Below, one piece after another: positions 8,443 through 17,075 of a DNA stretch of 64,000 bases. The stretch lies in contig NZ_JAJKFV010000029.1 in NCBI RefSeq assembly GCF_020966775.1, positions 2,369,372 to 2,433,371 on the forward strand, given 5' to 3'. Position 1 is the stretch's first letter, and every line of letters starts with the position of its first letter. The stretch comes from Rhodopirellula halodulae. GTDB taxonomy: Bacteria > Planctomycetota > Planctomycetia > Pirellulales > Pirellulaceae. A program made the position numbers and the translations under genes. The notes below the pieces were generated by a model that made no database searches, was not told where the DNA came from, and was given only the letters and a program-made list of their open reading frames with translations.

Positions 8443-9542
8443 ACCGGGAATTGCGAGTCGCCGTCATTGGAGCCGGTCACCTGGGCCGCATCCACGCGAA
8501 GCTGATTGCTCAAGTGGAAGGAGCCCGCTTGGTCGCCGTTTGCGATCCGGTGAAGGACGCATGCGATGCCTTGGCGGAAACTCATGGTGTCACCGCGTAC
8601 AGCGACTACCGCGATTCCATCGAACACATCGACGCAGCCATCATCGCGGCGCCGACGGACCTGCACTGCGACATCGCGTCGACTTTGATCAAGGCCGGCA
8701 AGCACCTGATGGTTGAAAAGCCACTGGCCGCTGATTCGGACGACGCACGCCGCCTGGCGTTGATGGCGTCCACTCGCAACTTGGTTTTGCAAGTTGGCCA
8801 TGTTGAACGATTCAATCCCGCGTTCACCGCGCTGGGTGATTTTGGTGTCGACGTGAAATACGTCGAGGCCACGCGAGCTTCACGCTTCCCCGGACGTTGT
8901 TTGGATGTTGGCGTGGTGATGGACTTGATGATTCACGATTTGGATTTGGTGCTGTCGCTGACTCAAGCGTCGGTGCGTTCCATTTCGGCCAGCGGGATTT
9001 CCGTGGTCAGCGATCACGAAGACATTGCCGAAGCTCGCTTGGAGTTCGAGTGTGGCTTGGTCGCGAATTTGAAGGCTTCGCGAGTCAGTCCACTGCCTTG
9101 TCGCGACATGACTTTGTTCAGTCCGGCCGGATTTGCACAGATCGATTTTGGGAAGCCATCGCTTTCGACCGTTCGTGCGAGTGAAACGTTGTCGACACGG
9201 CAGTTTGATTTGGATCAAGCTACCGACAATCCATTGGGATACGCCGATGATTTGTTCGGTGAGCACTTGCAGTGCGAAGTCAACGAGTTGGAGCCTCGCA
9301 ATGCGATCCTCGATGAGCTGCATGACTTTGTGATCAGCGTCGAGAGTCGCACTTCACCGATCGTTGATGGTTCCGCCGGTGCTCGCGCCGTCACCATCGC
9401 ATCCGCGATTCTGGATGCCATCGATGAGCGTGCTTGGTACTCGTACGCTGGTGCTGATGAGCGTGGTCCGTTGGCGATTCCACGTCGCCGCGTTGGCCAA
9501 CCCGCAACGCAAGATGTCGCGGCTTCTCGCCGGGCTGCCTAA
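8439..9542 (+). CDS. Gfo/Idh/MocA-family dehydrogenase coupled to lpxA (GnnA-like?)
   Basis: 367 residues with an N-terminal Rossmann fold (VAVIGAGHLGRIHAKL), the EKPLA motif after the nucleotide domain, and VGHVERFNPAF at the start of the substrate domain. The ATG overlaps the lpxA stop. In Acidithiobacillus and Leptospira a similar enzyme, GnnA, oxidises UDP-GlcNAc at C3 so that GnnB can aminate it, giving lipid A with 2,3-diamino sugars. The coupling to lpxA makes a UDP-sugar substrate likely. The GnnA assignment itself is inference, and no GnnB-type aminotransferase is in the window. Confidence 0.75.
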   Translation: MNRELRVAVIGAGHLGRIHAKLIAQVEGARLVAVCDPVKDACDALAETHGVTAYSDYRDSIEHIDAAIIAAPTDLHCDIASTLIKAGKHLMVEKPLAADSDDARRLALMASTRNLVLQVGHVERFNPAFTALGDFGVDVKYVEATRASRFPGRCLDVGVVMDLMIHDLDLVLSLTQASVRSISASGISVVSDHEDIAEARLEFECGLVANLKASRVSPLPCRDMTLFSPAGFAQIDFGKPSLSTVRASETLSTRQFDLDQATDNPLGYADDLFGEHLQCEVNELEPRNAILDELHDFVISVESRTSPIVDGSAGARAVTIASAILDAIDERAWYSYAGADERGPLAIPRRRVGQPATQDVAASRRAA

Positions 9543-9894
9543 CCGCGTGCTCTCGCCGGAGCGTTCGCCATTCGTTGCGAAATGCCCGGCTTCATCGACT
9601 GGGTGGGTTGCGAGCGAATCCAGCTGTCTTGTTCGCAGCAGGCCAGTGTGTCGGCGAATTGCTTGCAAATTGCTGGGTCTAAAGGTGCGACAGGCTGACG
9701 CATCCCTGTTCAGGATTCGCTCTCTGTCGCGTAGAACCGCTCAAAACCCGCAGGAATTTTGCCCCGCAAAGTCGTTTTGATCGTTTTTTCCGGTGTAATT
9801 GCACTGGTTGACGCAAGCTGCGTGACACCTAAACTCTGCCCAAATTGCCTCCGCGCGTGTTTGAGGCATTTCCACCTAGTCTAGGAGAGTTTAG
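9543..9894 (+). other. Intergenic region upstream of the Cys-rich gene
   Basis: About 350 bp with no supported gene. It holds one possible promoter (9808-9835) and the ribosome-binding site AGGAGAG at 9883-9889 for the Cys-rich gene. I saw no terminator after the dehydrogenase gene. Confidence 0.5.
9808..9835 (+). promoter_or_regulatory. Possible sigma70-type promoter of the Cys-rich gene
   Basis: TTGACG (9808-9813), a 16-nt spacer and TAAACT (9830-9835) would start transcription about 50 nt before ATG 9895. This is a match by eye only; planctomycete promoter consensus is poorly defined. Confidence 0.35.
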
Positions 9895-10332
9895 ATGATT
9901 CGATCGATCATGGTCGTCGCCCTGTTCGCTGTTAGCAGCGTTGCTGTGGCCCCACAAGCTGAAGCCGGTTTGTTCGGATGCTTCAAGAAGAAAAGCTGCT
10001 GCGAGCCAGCTCCAGTTTGCTGCGAAGCACCTGAGCCAGTTTGCTGCGAACCAGCTCCAGCACCAGTTTGCTGCCCAGAGCCAGCTCCAGCTCCTGTTTG
10101 CTGCGAGCCAGCACCTGCACCAGCTCCTTGCTGCGAACCAGCACCTGCTCCAGCTCCCGTTTGCTGCGAGCCAGAACCAGCACCAGTTTGCTGCGAACCA
10201 GCTCCTGTTTGCTGCCCAGAGCCAGCACCAGTTTGCTGCGACCCATGCGCAAAGCCAAAGTGTGGCTTGTTCGCAAAGATCAAGGCTCGCTTCGCAGCCA
10301 AAAAGTGCTGCCCAGATCCTTGCTGCAACTGA
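9895..10332 (+). CDS. Exported Cys-Cys/Pro/Ala-repeat protein
   Basis: 145 residues. A signal peptide (residues 1-24, ending AEAG) is followed by a low-complexity body of about twelve Cys-Cys pairs separated by short Glu/Pro/Ala linkers of the type VCCEPAPAP. The C-terminal part is basic (KIKARFAAKKCC) and ends PCCN. There is no enzyme-like core. The dense cysteine pairs suggest an extracellular disulfide-linked structural protein or a metal binder; planctomycetes are known for cysteine-rich cell-surface proteins. AGGAGAG lies just upstream, and a strong terminator follows, so it is a single-gene unit. The function is unknown. Confidence 0.75.
   Translation: MIRSIMVVALFAVSSVAVAPQAEAGLFGCFKKKSCCEPAPVCCEAPEPVCCEPAPAPVCCPEPAPAPVCCEPAPAPAPCCEPAPAPAPVCCEPEPAPVCCEPAPVCCPEPAPVCCDPCAKPKCGLFAKIKARFAAKKCCPDPCCN
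9997..10254 (+). repeat. Degenerate tandem repeat inside the Cys-rich gene
   Basis: Short imperfect units built from TGCTGCGAACCAGCTCCAG and variants repeat in frame, encoding CCEPAPAPV. Unit lengths vary from about 15 to 30 nt, as expected from slippage, while the reading frame is kept. Confidence 0.75.
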
Positions 10333-10675
10333 ATCACCGGCATTCGTCGGTAGTGGGTTTCGATCGCTGCCGCGAAACACCGTGCTAAGAGCGAGTGCTG
10401 TTCATGAACAGTGCTCGTTTTTTTATGCGCCGTCGTTTGGGCTTTGAAATCCATCGCGTGGTTGGATGTGCCCACGAAATTTTGTTGACGACGAACCGCT
10501 AATTCGCGTTACCGTCAGATTCTGCACCCAAGCCAGATTCGTATGCGAAAACCGAACGCCATGACGCGAGGCGTGTTGGCTTGTCCCGCCGGTTTGTCAA
10601 AATGGGCACTGGCCGTGACGGGATGATGCTACGGCCCGCCGTTTCTTCTTCGACCCAACTCATTGAAAATTCGCA
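10333..10675 (+). other. Intergenic region before ppc
   Basis: About 340 bp. It contains the terminator of the Cys-rich gene (10392-10424); beyond that I see no gene. The ppc promoter should lie in 10430-10670, but no clear box was found. Confidence 0.5.
10392..10424 (+). terminator. Rho-independent terminator of the Cys-rich gene
   Basis: A 12-bp stem with two G-U pairs (10392-10403 with 10406-10417) has a very tight loop and is followed by seven T residues. Confidence 0.85.
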
Positions 10676-13447
10676 ATGGTATCTGCCAGTATTCTCGCTC
10701 TCGACGTCGAACAACTGAACCGCGATTGGCAGTGGATGCTGTCGGTGTTGCAGACCGTGTTGCAGCGTGGAGGCGATGAACAGTTGGCTGAGTTGTTGCC
10801 GGTTCCCGGATCGAAGTTGGACATCGAAAAGACGCCGGCCGATTCGGTTCAACTGACGCAGGCCTATTCCATCGCGTTTCAATTGCTAAGCATGGCCGAG
10901 CAAAGTTCGGCGGCGCAGTTTCGCGATCGCATCGAATCGGAATCCGGCATGGCGGATCTGCCCGCGTTGTGGGGAGAGAGCCTGCAACAGTTGATCGATC
11001 GAGGTTGGTCGGCGGACATGATCGCGTCGGAGTTGCCTTCGATGCGGGTGGAATTGGTGCTGACGGCACACCCGACCGAGGCCAAACGTGCCACGGTGTT
11101 GGCTCATCACCGTCGATTGTTCCGCCGTTTTCAAATGCGACACCAAGCCGACCTTCCTCCGTGGCGACGTTCGGAAAACGAGCAAGCCATCGAATCGGTG
11201 CTGAACATTTTGTGGCGAACCGGTGAGATCTATTTGGACAAACCCGATCTGCAGTCCGAACGCCGCAACGTCATGGACTACTTGACCGTCGTGTTCCCCA
11301 AGGCATTGCAACCGCTGGATCAACGGCTTCGTCAGGCTTGGCGCGAGGTCGGGTTGAGCGAAGATGCGATTGCCGATCCGTTGGCACTGCCGCGCTTGAC
11401 GTTCGGGACGTGGGTCGGTGGTGACCGCGACGGACACCCTTTGGTCACTCCGGAGGTGACGGAAGAAACGCTGATGCAGCTTCGCCGTGGTGCGATTGAG
11501 CTGATGCGTGAGGAGCTGGTTCAGTTGGCTCGTTTGACCAGTGTCTCCGCTTACTGGTTGCCGCCGACCAGTGAGTTTCTCAATCGAATCGCCGAGCGGG
11601 CCCAAGCGATGGGCGACGTGGGGGCGAAGGCGATCGCTCGCAATCCGAATGAACCCTGGCGTCAATACATCAACTTGATGATGGCCAGTTTGCCAACCGT
11701 CAAAGCGAATGGTGGATTGCAGAATGACGCCGGGCAAACGTTCACCTATCAACGTTCGCGAGAATTGTTGGCCGATCTGCGTTGCCTGCATGAAAGTCTG
11801 GTCGCGGTCGACATGGCGGATGTGGCTGCCAATGCGGTCGCGCCGACCATGCGGATTGCTCAAACATTCGGGTTCCACTTGGCGGTTTTGGACATTCGTC
11901 AAAACAGTGCCAAGCACGACACGGCGATTGAACAGTTGCTTCGCGCGGCCGGTATGTCCGATTGGAAGTTCGCTAGCTGGGACGAAGCCAAGCGGATGAA
12001 ATTCCTGACTGAAGAGCTTGCCAGTTCACGTCCGCTGACGCACCCGGATTCGTCGGCCGGCGAAGAAGCCGACGCGGTCTTGGGAGCTTTGCGAGTGGTC
12101 ACCCAGTATCGATCCAAACACGGCGCGGATGGTTTGGGGGCTTTGATCGTCAGCATGACTCGCAACACGTCGGACTTGATGGCGGTCTATTTGTTGGCTC
12201 GCGAAGTTGGTCTGCTGCAACGAACCGAGAACGGACCGGTGTGTCCGCTGCCTGTCGTGCCGTTGTTTGAGACGATCGATGACTTGGAACGTTCGCCCGA
12301 GATCTACGACCGCTTCTTGCAACACCCCATCACGCGAAACAGTTTGGCGGCCATCGCGCAGCGAGAAGGATCTTCGGCACCGGTCGGACAAGTCATGATC
12401 GGATACAGCGACAGCAACAAGGACGGCGGAATCTTGGCCAGCCTCGTGGGGCTTCGACATGCGCAGCGCAAGCTAACTCATGTCGCTCGGTCACACGGCG
12501 TACGAGCACGTTTCTTCCACGGTCGAGGTGGCACGATCAGCCGTGGTGCCGGACCAACGCACCGCTTCATCAAGAGCTTGCCTGACCACACGATCGGCGG
12601 CGACATGCGTTTGACGGAACAAGGCGAGACCATTGCCCAGAAGTACGCCCATGAGCCGACGGCGATCTACAACCTGGAACTCTTTTTGGCCGGCGTGACT
12701 CGCAAGTCGCTCGCGGATTCACGGTCAAAGGAAGCGGAGCATCCGTTGGAGCCAACGTTGGTCAAGCTGGCCGCGTGGGCACGGTCGACTTATTGCGAGT
12801 TGCTTCACAGCGAAGGCTTTGTGGAGTTCTTCCGCGAAGCCACGCCGATCGACGCGATTGAACAAAGTCGCATTGGTTCTCGTCCCGCGCGACGGACCGG
12901 GCAACAAACTTTGGATGACTTGCGAGCGATCCCCTGGGTGTTCAGTTGGGGCCAAGCACGTTGTTATTTGTCGGGCTGGTACGGCGTTGGAAGTGCACTG
13001 AAGAAACTGCAAACGGAATGTCCTGACGAATTTGCCGCCGTCAAGAAATCGTTGCGTGATTGGGCACCGCTTCACTACTTGATCAGCAACGTCGCCACCA
13101 GCGTGACCGCGGTCGATATCGAAGTCATGAAGCAGTATGCCGCCTTGGTTGACAATGCAACGCTTCGGGAGCGGTTTGTCACGGACATTGAATCGCAGTG
13201 GAAGCTGGCATGCGAGATGGTGGAAGCTGTCTATGGCGGGCCAATGGAATCGCAGCGTCCCAATGTGCAACGCATGATCGCTTTGCGAAGCGAAGGTTTG
13301 CGATTGCTGCACCGTCAGCAAATTTCTTTGCTGCAGCGTTGGCGTAGCTACAACAAAATGGGCGAGCATGCTCAGGCGGATGCGTTGCTGCCCGCGTTGC
13401 TGCTGAGCGTCAACGCCATTGCATCCGGACTGGGAACCACCGGCTGA
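10676..13447 (+). CDS. ppc: Phosphoenolpyruvate carboxylase
   Basis: Carboxylates PEP to oxaloacetate to refill the TCA cycle. 923 residues, the normal length for the bacterial enzyme. The catalytic histidine motif is LTAHPTEAKR. The second active-site motif reads GYSDSNKDGG, and the mobile loop FHGRGGTISRGAGPTH keeps the RGGT core. The C-terminus ends NAIASGLGTTG, close to the canonical NGIAAGLRNTG that closes the active site. The ATG at 10676 is weakly supported by a ribosome-binding site but gives the expected N-terminus. It is monocistronic and converges on the O-antigen-ligase-like gene. Confidence 0.95.
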   Translation: MVSASILALDVEQLNRDWQWMLSVLQTVLQRGGDEQLAELLPVPGSKLDIEKTPADSVQLTQAYSIAFQLLSMAEQSSAAQFRDRIESESGMADLPALWGESLQQLIDRGWSADMIASELPSMRVELVLTAHPTEAKRATVLAHHRRLFRRFQMRHQADLPPWRRSENEQAIESVLNILWRTGEIYLDKPDLQSERRNVMDYLTVVFPKALQPLDQRLRQAWREVGLSEDAIADPLALPRLTFGTWVGGDRDGHPLVTPEVTEETLMQLRRGAIELMREELVQLARLTSVSAYWLPPTSEFLNRIAERAQAMGDVGAKAIARNPNEPWRQYINLMMASLPTVKANGGLQNDAGQTFTYQRSRELLADLRCLHESLVAVDMADVAANAVAPTMRIAQTFGFHLAVLDIRQNSAKHDTAIEQLLRAAGMSDWKFASWDEAKRMKFLTEELASSRPLTHPDSSAGEEADAVLGALRVVTQYRSKHGADGLGALIVSMTRNTSDLMAVYLLAREVGLLQRTENGPVCPLPVVPLFETIDDLERSPEIYDRFLQHPITRNSLAAIAQREGSSAPVGQVMIGYSDSNKDGGILASLVGLRHAQRKLTHVARSHGVRARFFHGRGGTISRGAGPTHRFIKSLPDHTIGGDMRLTEQGETIAQKYAHEPTAIYNLELFLAGVTRKSLADSRSKEAEHPLEPTLVKLAAWARSTYCELLHSEGFVEFFREATPIDAIEQSRIGSRPARRTGQQTLDDLRAIPWVFSWGQARCYLSGWYGVGSALKKLQTECPDEFAAVKKSLRDWAPLHYLISNVATSVTAVDIEVMKQYAALVDNATLRERFVTDIESQWKLACEMVEAVYGGPMESQRPNVQRMIALRSEGLRLLHRQQISLLQRWRSYNKMGEHAQADALLPALLLSVNAIASGLGTTG

Positions 13448-13492
13448 TTTAGCCGCTGCGGGGTTTGGCAAACTCGGGAACACATCACCGAG

Positions 13493-14857
13493 TCAGATGT
13501 CTTGCGGCGATCCCTGTTGATTGACGCCGATCAGTGCCGGCGTTAGCAGCGCCGCGAACCAGAGCATGGTGAGTGTGGTGGGGAATGATTCCAAGATGGT
13601 GTCTTCCACCAAACCAGACACCAACACATAAACCAACACCGCTCGGATCCATTCTTGCGGAGAGGTCGTTCCGAACACGAGCGACCAACCGAGCAGCAGG
13701 AGCATCAAGCCGCAAGCGATGACTCCGGCGGAGAACGTGACGTGCAGCAGCAGGTTGTGAGTGCCCGTCGCTTCGCGGCTCATCACGCTGGCGGCACTGT
13801 CCATGCCATAGCCGGTCAGCGGTCGCTGGACAATGAAGCTCAACGCTTCTTTCCAAATGGTGGTGCGTCCGGTGAGCGATGTGATCTCTTCCACATCACC
13901 GCTCTTGGTCACCGCACTGACGGCCGTTTCTGAAAAGGGGCCTTCGCCCGTGAACAAGGAAATACCAAGGACCAGCACAGCACCCGATGCGACGGCGAGG
14001 ATTCCCACCGCCATCCCGCCTCGGCCATAAAGGCGATCGATCAGAAGCACGCCGGCCGCCGCGAATCCGGCGAGCATTGCGGTTCGGCTGAGCGTTGCGA
14101 TCACGGTTGCCACCGCCAACGTGATCACGCCGATCAGAAACAATCGCTTCCATGATCCGCGGACGCCGACGGATGTGATGCTGTCCGTTCGGCCCAAATA
14201 CATTGCGACGCCGACCAAGACAATGGTGATGGCATTCTTGGCGATGTTGTTGGGGTGACCGGTGCCGCCCATGCGTTTGACAGTCTCGGTGGCACTGACG
14301 TATTCCTCGAACGTGCCGAGCTCTGGAACGAGAACGAACAATCCCCACGTCACCAACATGTACAGGCAACTTCCACAGACCACCGCCGCGACCAATTTGC
14401 GTGGGCCCAATGTCGCGAGAGCCATCGCGGTGAATAGGACGTAGCCCAGGTAGATTAGCGCGGAGGCTCGGCTGATCGTCGCATTTTGCTCAATAGCGAA
14501 CAGGCTGGTCAGCGTGAAAACGATGCCAAGGCAGAGCAGTCCCAATCCTGGCAGACTGAACAAAATGCCGCGTGTGCGTGGGCTTACCATAAAGGCCAGA
14601 CCGCCCCAAAAGGTCGCCAAGCCCGCCAAACCCAGTTTGGCCAAGGTCAGCACGTTGAGACTGCTTGTCGCGCGGTCGAACTCCGCACTGGTCTTGGGTT
14701 CGATCGGGTTGATGAACATCGCCAACATCACCACCACGAACACCGCCCACGCAATCCATCCGCTGAAGGAAGATGCTTGAGAGGAGAACTCGTGGGTGGA
14801 GTCAGCTTCGCGGTGTTCACCCGCGATTCGGGAAGAAGGCTCGGTGATCGTGGTCAA
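13493..14857 (-). CDS. O-antigen ligase/polymerase-family membrane protein
   Basis: 454 residues with about ten to twelve hydrophobic segments and a hydrophilic loop near the C-terminal third. A GYGMDSA motif and the nearby histidine in GTHNLLLHV match the pattern around the conserved H of WaaL/Wzy-like O-antigen ligases (Wzy_C). Such proteins join or polymerise polysaccharide on the periplasmic side of the inner membrane. The start overlaps the stop of the upstream gene by ATGA, so the two are translationally coupled. Polymerase versus ligase cannot be told from sequence. Confidence 0.8.
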   Translation of the reverse strand: MTTITEPSSRIAGEHREADSTHEFSSQASSFSGWIAWAVFVVVMLAMFINPIEPKTSAEFDRATSSLNVLTLAKLGLAGLATFWGGLAFMVSPRTRGILFSLPGLGLLCLGIVFTLTSLFAIEQNATISRASALIYLGYVLFTAMALATLGPRKLVAAVVCGSCLYMLVTWGLFVLVPELGTFEEYVSATETVKRMGGTGHPNNIAKNAITIVLVGVAMYLGRTDSITSVGVRGSWKRLFLIGVITLAVATVIATLSRTAMLAGFAAAGVLLIDRLYGRGGMAVGILAVASGAVLVLGISLFTGEGPFSETAVSAVTKSGDVEEITSLTGRTTIWKEALSFIVQRPLTGYGMDSAASVMSREATGTHNLLLHVTFSAGVIACGLMLLLLGWSLVFGTTSPQEWIRAVLVYVLVSGLVEDTILESFPTTLTMLWFAALLTPALIGVNQQGSPQDI

Positions 14858-15588
14858 GACAGTCTCGGCATGTACCAGTCGACTTGCTGTTCTTGATAGA
14901 TCCGAAACTTCACACCGTGCGACCAGAGATCAAAGTAAGGCTCAAAGGGTTCCTCCACGCGGACGTGATCCATGTAGAGCGGCCACATCAAATGATCGCG
15001 AACGCCGGCATCGCAGGAGATGAAGTAATAGGGTGCACGCAGTGCCTCCGCAAAAGGATCCTGCACGTCGACTTGGGTCACGAAGTTCTCAACCAGATCT
15101 TGGAACGTCTTCAGCAACTGCGTCTTGTGGTGATCCTCTTTGGGATGTTTGGGAGGAATGCCTTCCAACACACGGTGCTTTTCGATGCCTCGCAAACGGG
15201 ACGCGGCATCATCGTTCCCCAGTTCCTCTGCCAACTGGATCATGCGGTCGGTCCAATCGGCCGCCTTTGATTCCACCACCACAGGGTCGATGGGCTGTGG
15301 TGAGCGGACCAGGAAGAACGCGTCTCGTCCGCCTTGGGGCCGTCGATCGTCGCCGGCGATATCAAACAAGTTCGCCAGCCGTTGTTCCAGTTGCTGGCCG
15401 ACGTTCAGATTTTCAAAGACACCGTCGAGTCCACGACCATCGGGGCGAAAGGATTGGAAGAAGCCAACGAACTTGTCGTTTTCGAAAACGGAATCATCGT
15501 TGATGCCAACGGACTCGCCCATGCGGCGCAGCAAGGCGACGAGTTCCGGATGATCGGGAGGCGTGGCGGGTGGCGGTGGGAACTGCAT
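14854..15588 (-). CDS. Conserved protein of unknown function coupled to the O-antigen-ligase-like gene
   Basis: 244 residues, no signal peptide or membrane segment. It starts with a Pro-rich stretch (MQFPPPPATPPDHPE) and has an acidic, helix-rich middle. The last third is aromatic-rich (PYYFISCDAG, WPLYMDHVRVEEPFEPYFDLW, QVDWYMPRLS). I do not recognise the family. Its stop overlaps the start of the O-antigen-ligase-like gene, so it is made together with that membrane protein. A soluble role in surface polysaccharide synthesis is a guess from position only. Confidence 0.7.
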   Translation of the reverse strand: MQFPPPPATPPDHPELVALLRRMGESVGINDDSVFENDKFVGFFQSFRPDGRGLDGVFENLNVGQQLEQRLANLFDIAGDDRRPQGGRDAFFLVRSPQPIDPVVVESKAADWTDRMIQLAEELGNDDAASRLRGIEKHRVLEGIPPKHPKEDHHKTQLLKTFQDLVENFVTQVDVQDPFAEALRAPYYFISCDAGVRDHLMWPLYMDHVRVEEPFEPYFDLWSHGVKFRIYQEQQVDWYMPRLS

Positions 15589-16383
15589 GAGTGGGCGGAG
15601 ACGAATCGTGCGGAGTGGCGGAGATGTGTCGGGCGTGCGGTTTTTAGACGAACAAGTCAGAACTTGCCAACATTGTTGTTGGGGCTCAACCCTTTCGCGA
15701 GGTTGGACGGATCAGTGCGGCTGCATTTCGCGAGATTGTGCGAAAGACGACGAATTTTTCGTGTTCCGGCGGCGAAGTTTTGGGGCTGTTCTGAGCTCGA
15801 TCGGTCCAGCTACGACTGCCCCTGAACCCACCAAATTTTCGCGAGTGAACGGGCCAGATGTCCGATCGCCACCCGAAAGGTTTGCCTATCTTGCCAACTC
15901 AGCGGGGTGTGGTGGCCCTTTAGCCGGGTTTATCGGGGGATTGAGCCGCTTTTTTGCGAAATTTGCAAAACCGAGGTGCGGATACTTGCACGCATTTGCA
16001 CCAGTCCTAGAATCCCGCCCAGCCTGTCCGGTCGACGCGACCGGCACAGATTGGCCATTCCCCCACCGGGGGAGGCTGTCTGCGTCGCGGTGTTTCGCCC
16101 TTCAGGCCAAGGTCATTTCCGAGATCGATCAGGATGCTATCGGTCGGAGCCGACTTTCAGCGTTTATTCGGACTCATTGAGCCTTCGACAGGAATTCGAA
16201 AGCGGATCAGTGAGGTTCGTTGTACAAGCGTTTCGGCGGTACCACTCATCGAATCTTTTCTTGAGCTAGGACGTGGTTTGCGGATGATCTGCAGCCCTCA
16301 GGATTTCTTGAGGCGGTCAGTGAAACGGTCGCCCAGCTCGAATGCCGGCAAGGTGCCGCAACCGTCGACTCGTCACACGTTGT
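15589..16383. other. Long intergenic region with possible structured RNA
   Basis: About 800 bp between the unknown gene and the thioredoxin-like gene. Overlapping open frames exist on the plus strand, but none has a ribosome-binding site, a recognisable domain or normal composition. Notable structures are TTTTGC...GCAAAA near 15951-15970 and a nested double hairpin at 16021-16077. Promoters for both flanking genes should lie here. Confidence 0.45.
16021..16077 (+). other. Two hairpins enclosed by an outer stem (possible RNA element)
   Basis: A perfect 7-bp hairpin (16028-16034 with 16038-16044) and a 6-bp hairpin (16059-16064 with 16068-16073) are enclosed by the short complementary pair AGCC (16021-16024) and GGCT (16074-16077). 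This would be a three-way junction. No known riboswitch is recognised. Confidence 0.4.
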
Positions 16384-16839
16384 ATGAGGAAGCTTGGGAT
16401 GTTGTCACTGTTCTTGGGTCTTACGCTCGCCATGGCGACCAACGGCTCGATTTCGACCGAGGTCTCCCACGATGCGTCGACGCAGACGCCGGACCAGAAC
16501 TACACACTTGCCTACAAAAAGTCCGTTGAAGAGGACAAACCTTTGATGGTCGTCGTCGGTGCACCTTGGTGCCCCGCTTGCGAAACTCTGAAGAAGACGA
16601 CCATCGCGAACATGCAAAACAGCGGTGAGCTGGATGATGTCAGCGTCGCATTGGTGGATCGCGACGCAGAACCTGAATTGGCAAAGAGCCTGATGCAGGA
16701 CGAAAAGATGATCCCGCAAATCATCATGTTCAGCAAAACCGAAGACGGTCGTTGGAGCCGCCGCAAATTGATGGGGTATCAACCTGTTCAGCCTGTTCGC
16801 TCGTTGATCAAACGAGTCGTCAGCCTGGGCCAAGGTTGA
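16384..16839 (+). CDS. Exported thioredoxin-like protein
   Basis: About 151 residues from ATG 16384, with a signal peptide (LGMLSLFLGLTLAMA). The thioredoxin-fold core follows, with GAPWCPACETLKK carrying the redox pair in CPAC and the cis-proline region at MIPQIIMF. It probably acts as a thiol-disulfide oxidoreductase outside the cytoplasm. An ATG 14 codons upstream is less likely because it would push the signal peptide inward. No strong ribosome-binding site precedes either start. A bidirectional terminator lies downstream. Confidence 0.8.
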   Translation: MRKLGMLSLFLGLTLAMATNGSISTEVSHDASTQTPDQNYTLAYKKSVEEDKPLMVVVGAPWCPACETLKKTTIANMQNSGELDDVSVALVDRDAEPELAKSLMQDEKMIPQIIMFSKTEDGRWSRRKLMGYQPVQPVRSLIKRVVSLGQG

Positions 16840-16954
16840 GCCGCATCCCGTTCTGACGAGCAGCCGATTGGATGGAGAAATCGGCTCGCTGAAGGAATCG
16901 CTGAGCGAAGCCATGGAGTCCTTTCGCTCCAATCCGACCTGGTCAAACGACGAA

Positions 16955-16988
16955 AAAGGCACGTGCAAGTTTCCTTGCACGTGCCTTT
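16955..16988. terminator. Bidirectional rho-independent terminator
   Basis: A perfect 15-bp stem (16955-16969 with 16974-16988) closes a TTTC loop. On the minus strand it runs into a U tract, and it is weaker on the plus strand. It lies between two convergent genes, the thioredoxin-like and FHA genes, and can serve both. Confidence 0.88.
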
Positions 16989-17075
16989 CTGTTTGTTTGG
17001 CGAGCGAGTCAGTCTTGCGAGCGAGCACGTTTGCGGGTCGGCGGATTCGATCGTTCGCCGACCTAGCGTTTCAAA

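Noticed and set aside
9997-10254. Possible CRISPR array
   Set aside because: The repeats are short, variable and in frame within a coding sequence, with no spacers of constant length.
9891-10475. A 194-residue minus-strand frame rich in Gly/Ser/Gln opposite the Cys-rich gene
   Set aside because: Its repeats are the reverse complement of the true repeat gene; it has no signal for translation, and the plus-strand protein has a signal peptide, ribosome-binding site and terminator.
10886-11917. 343-residue minus-strand frame within ppc
   Set aside because: Antisense to the well-conserved PEP carboxylase; no domain visible.
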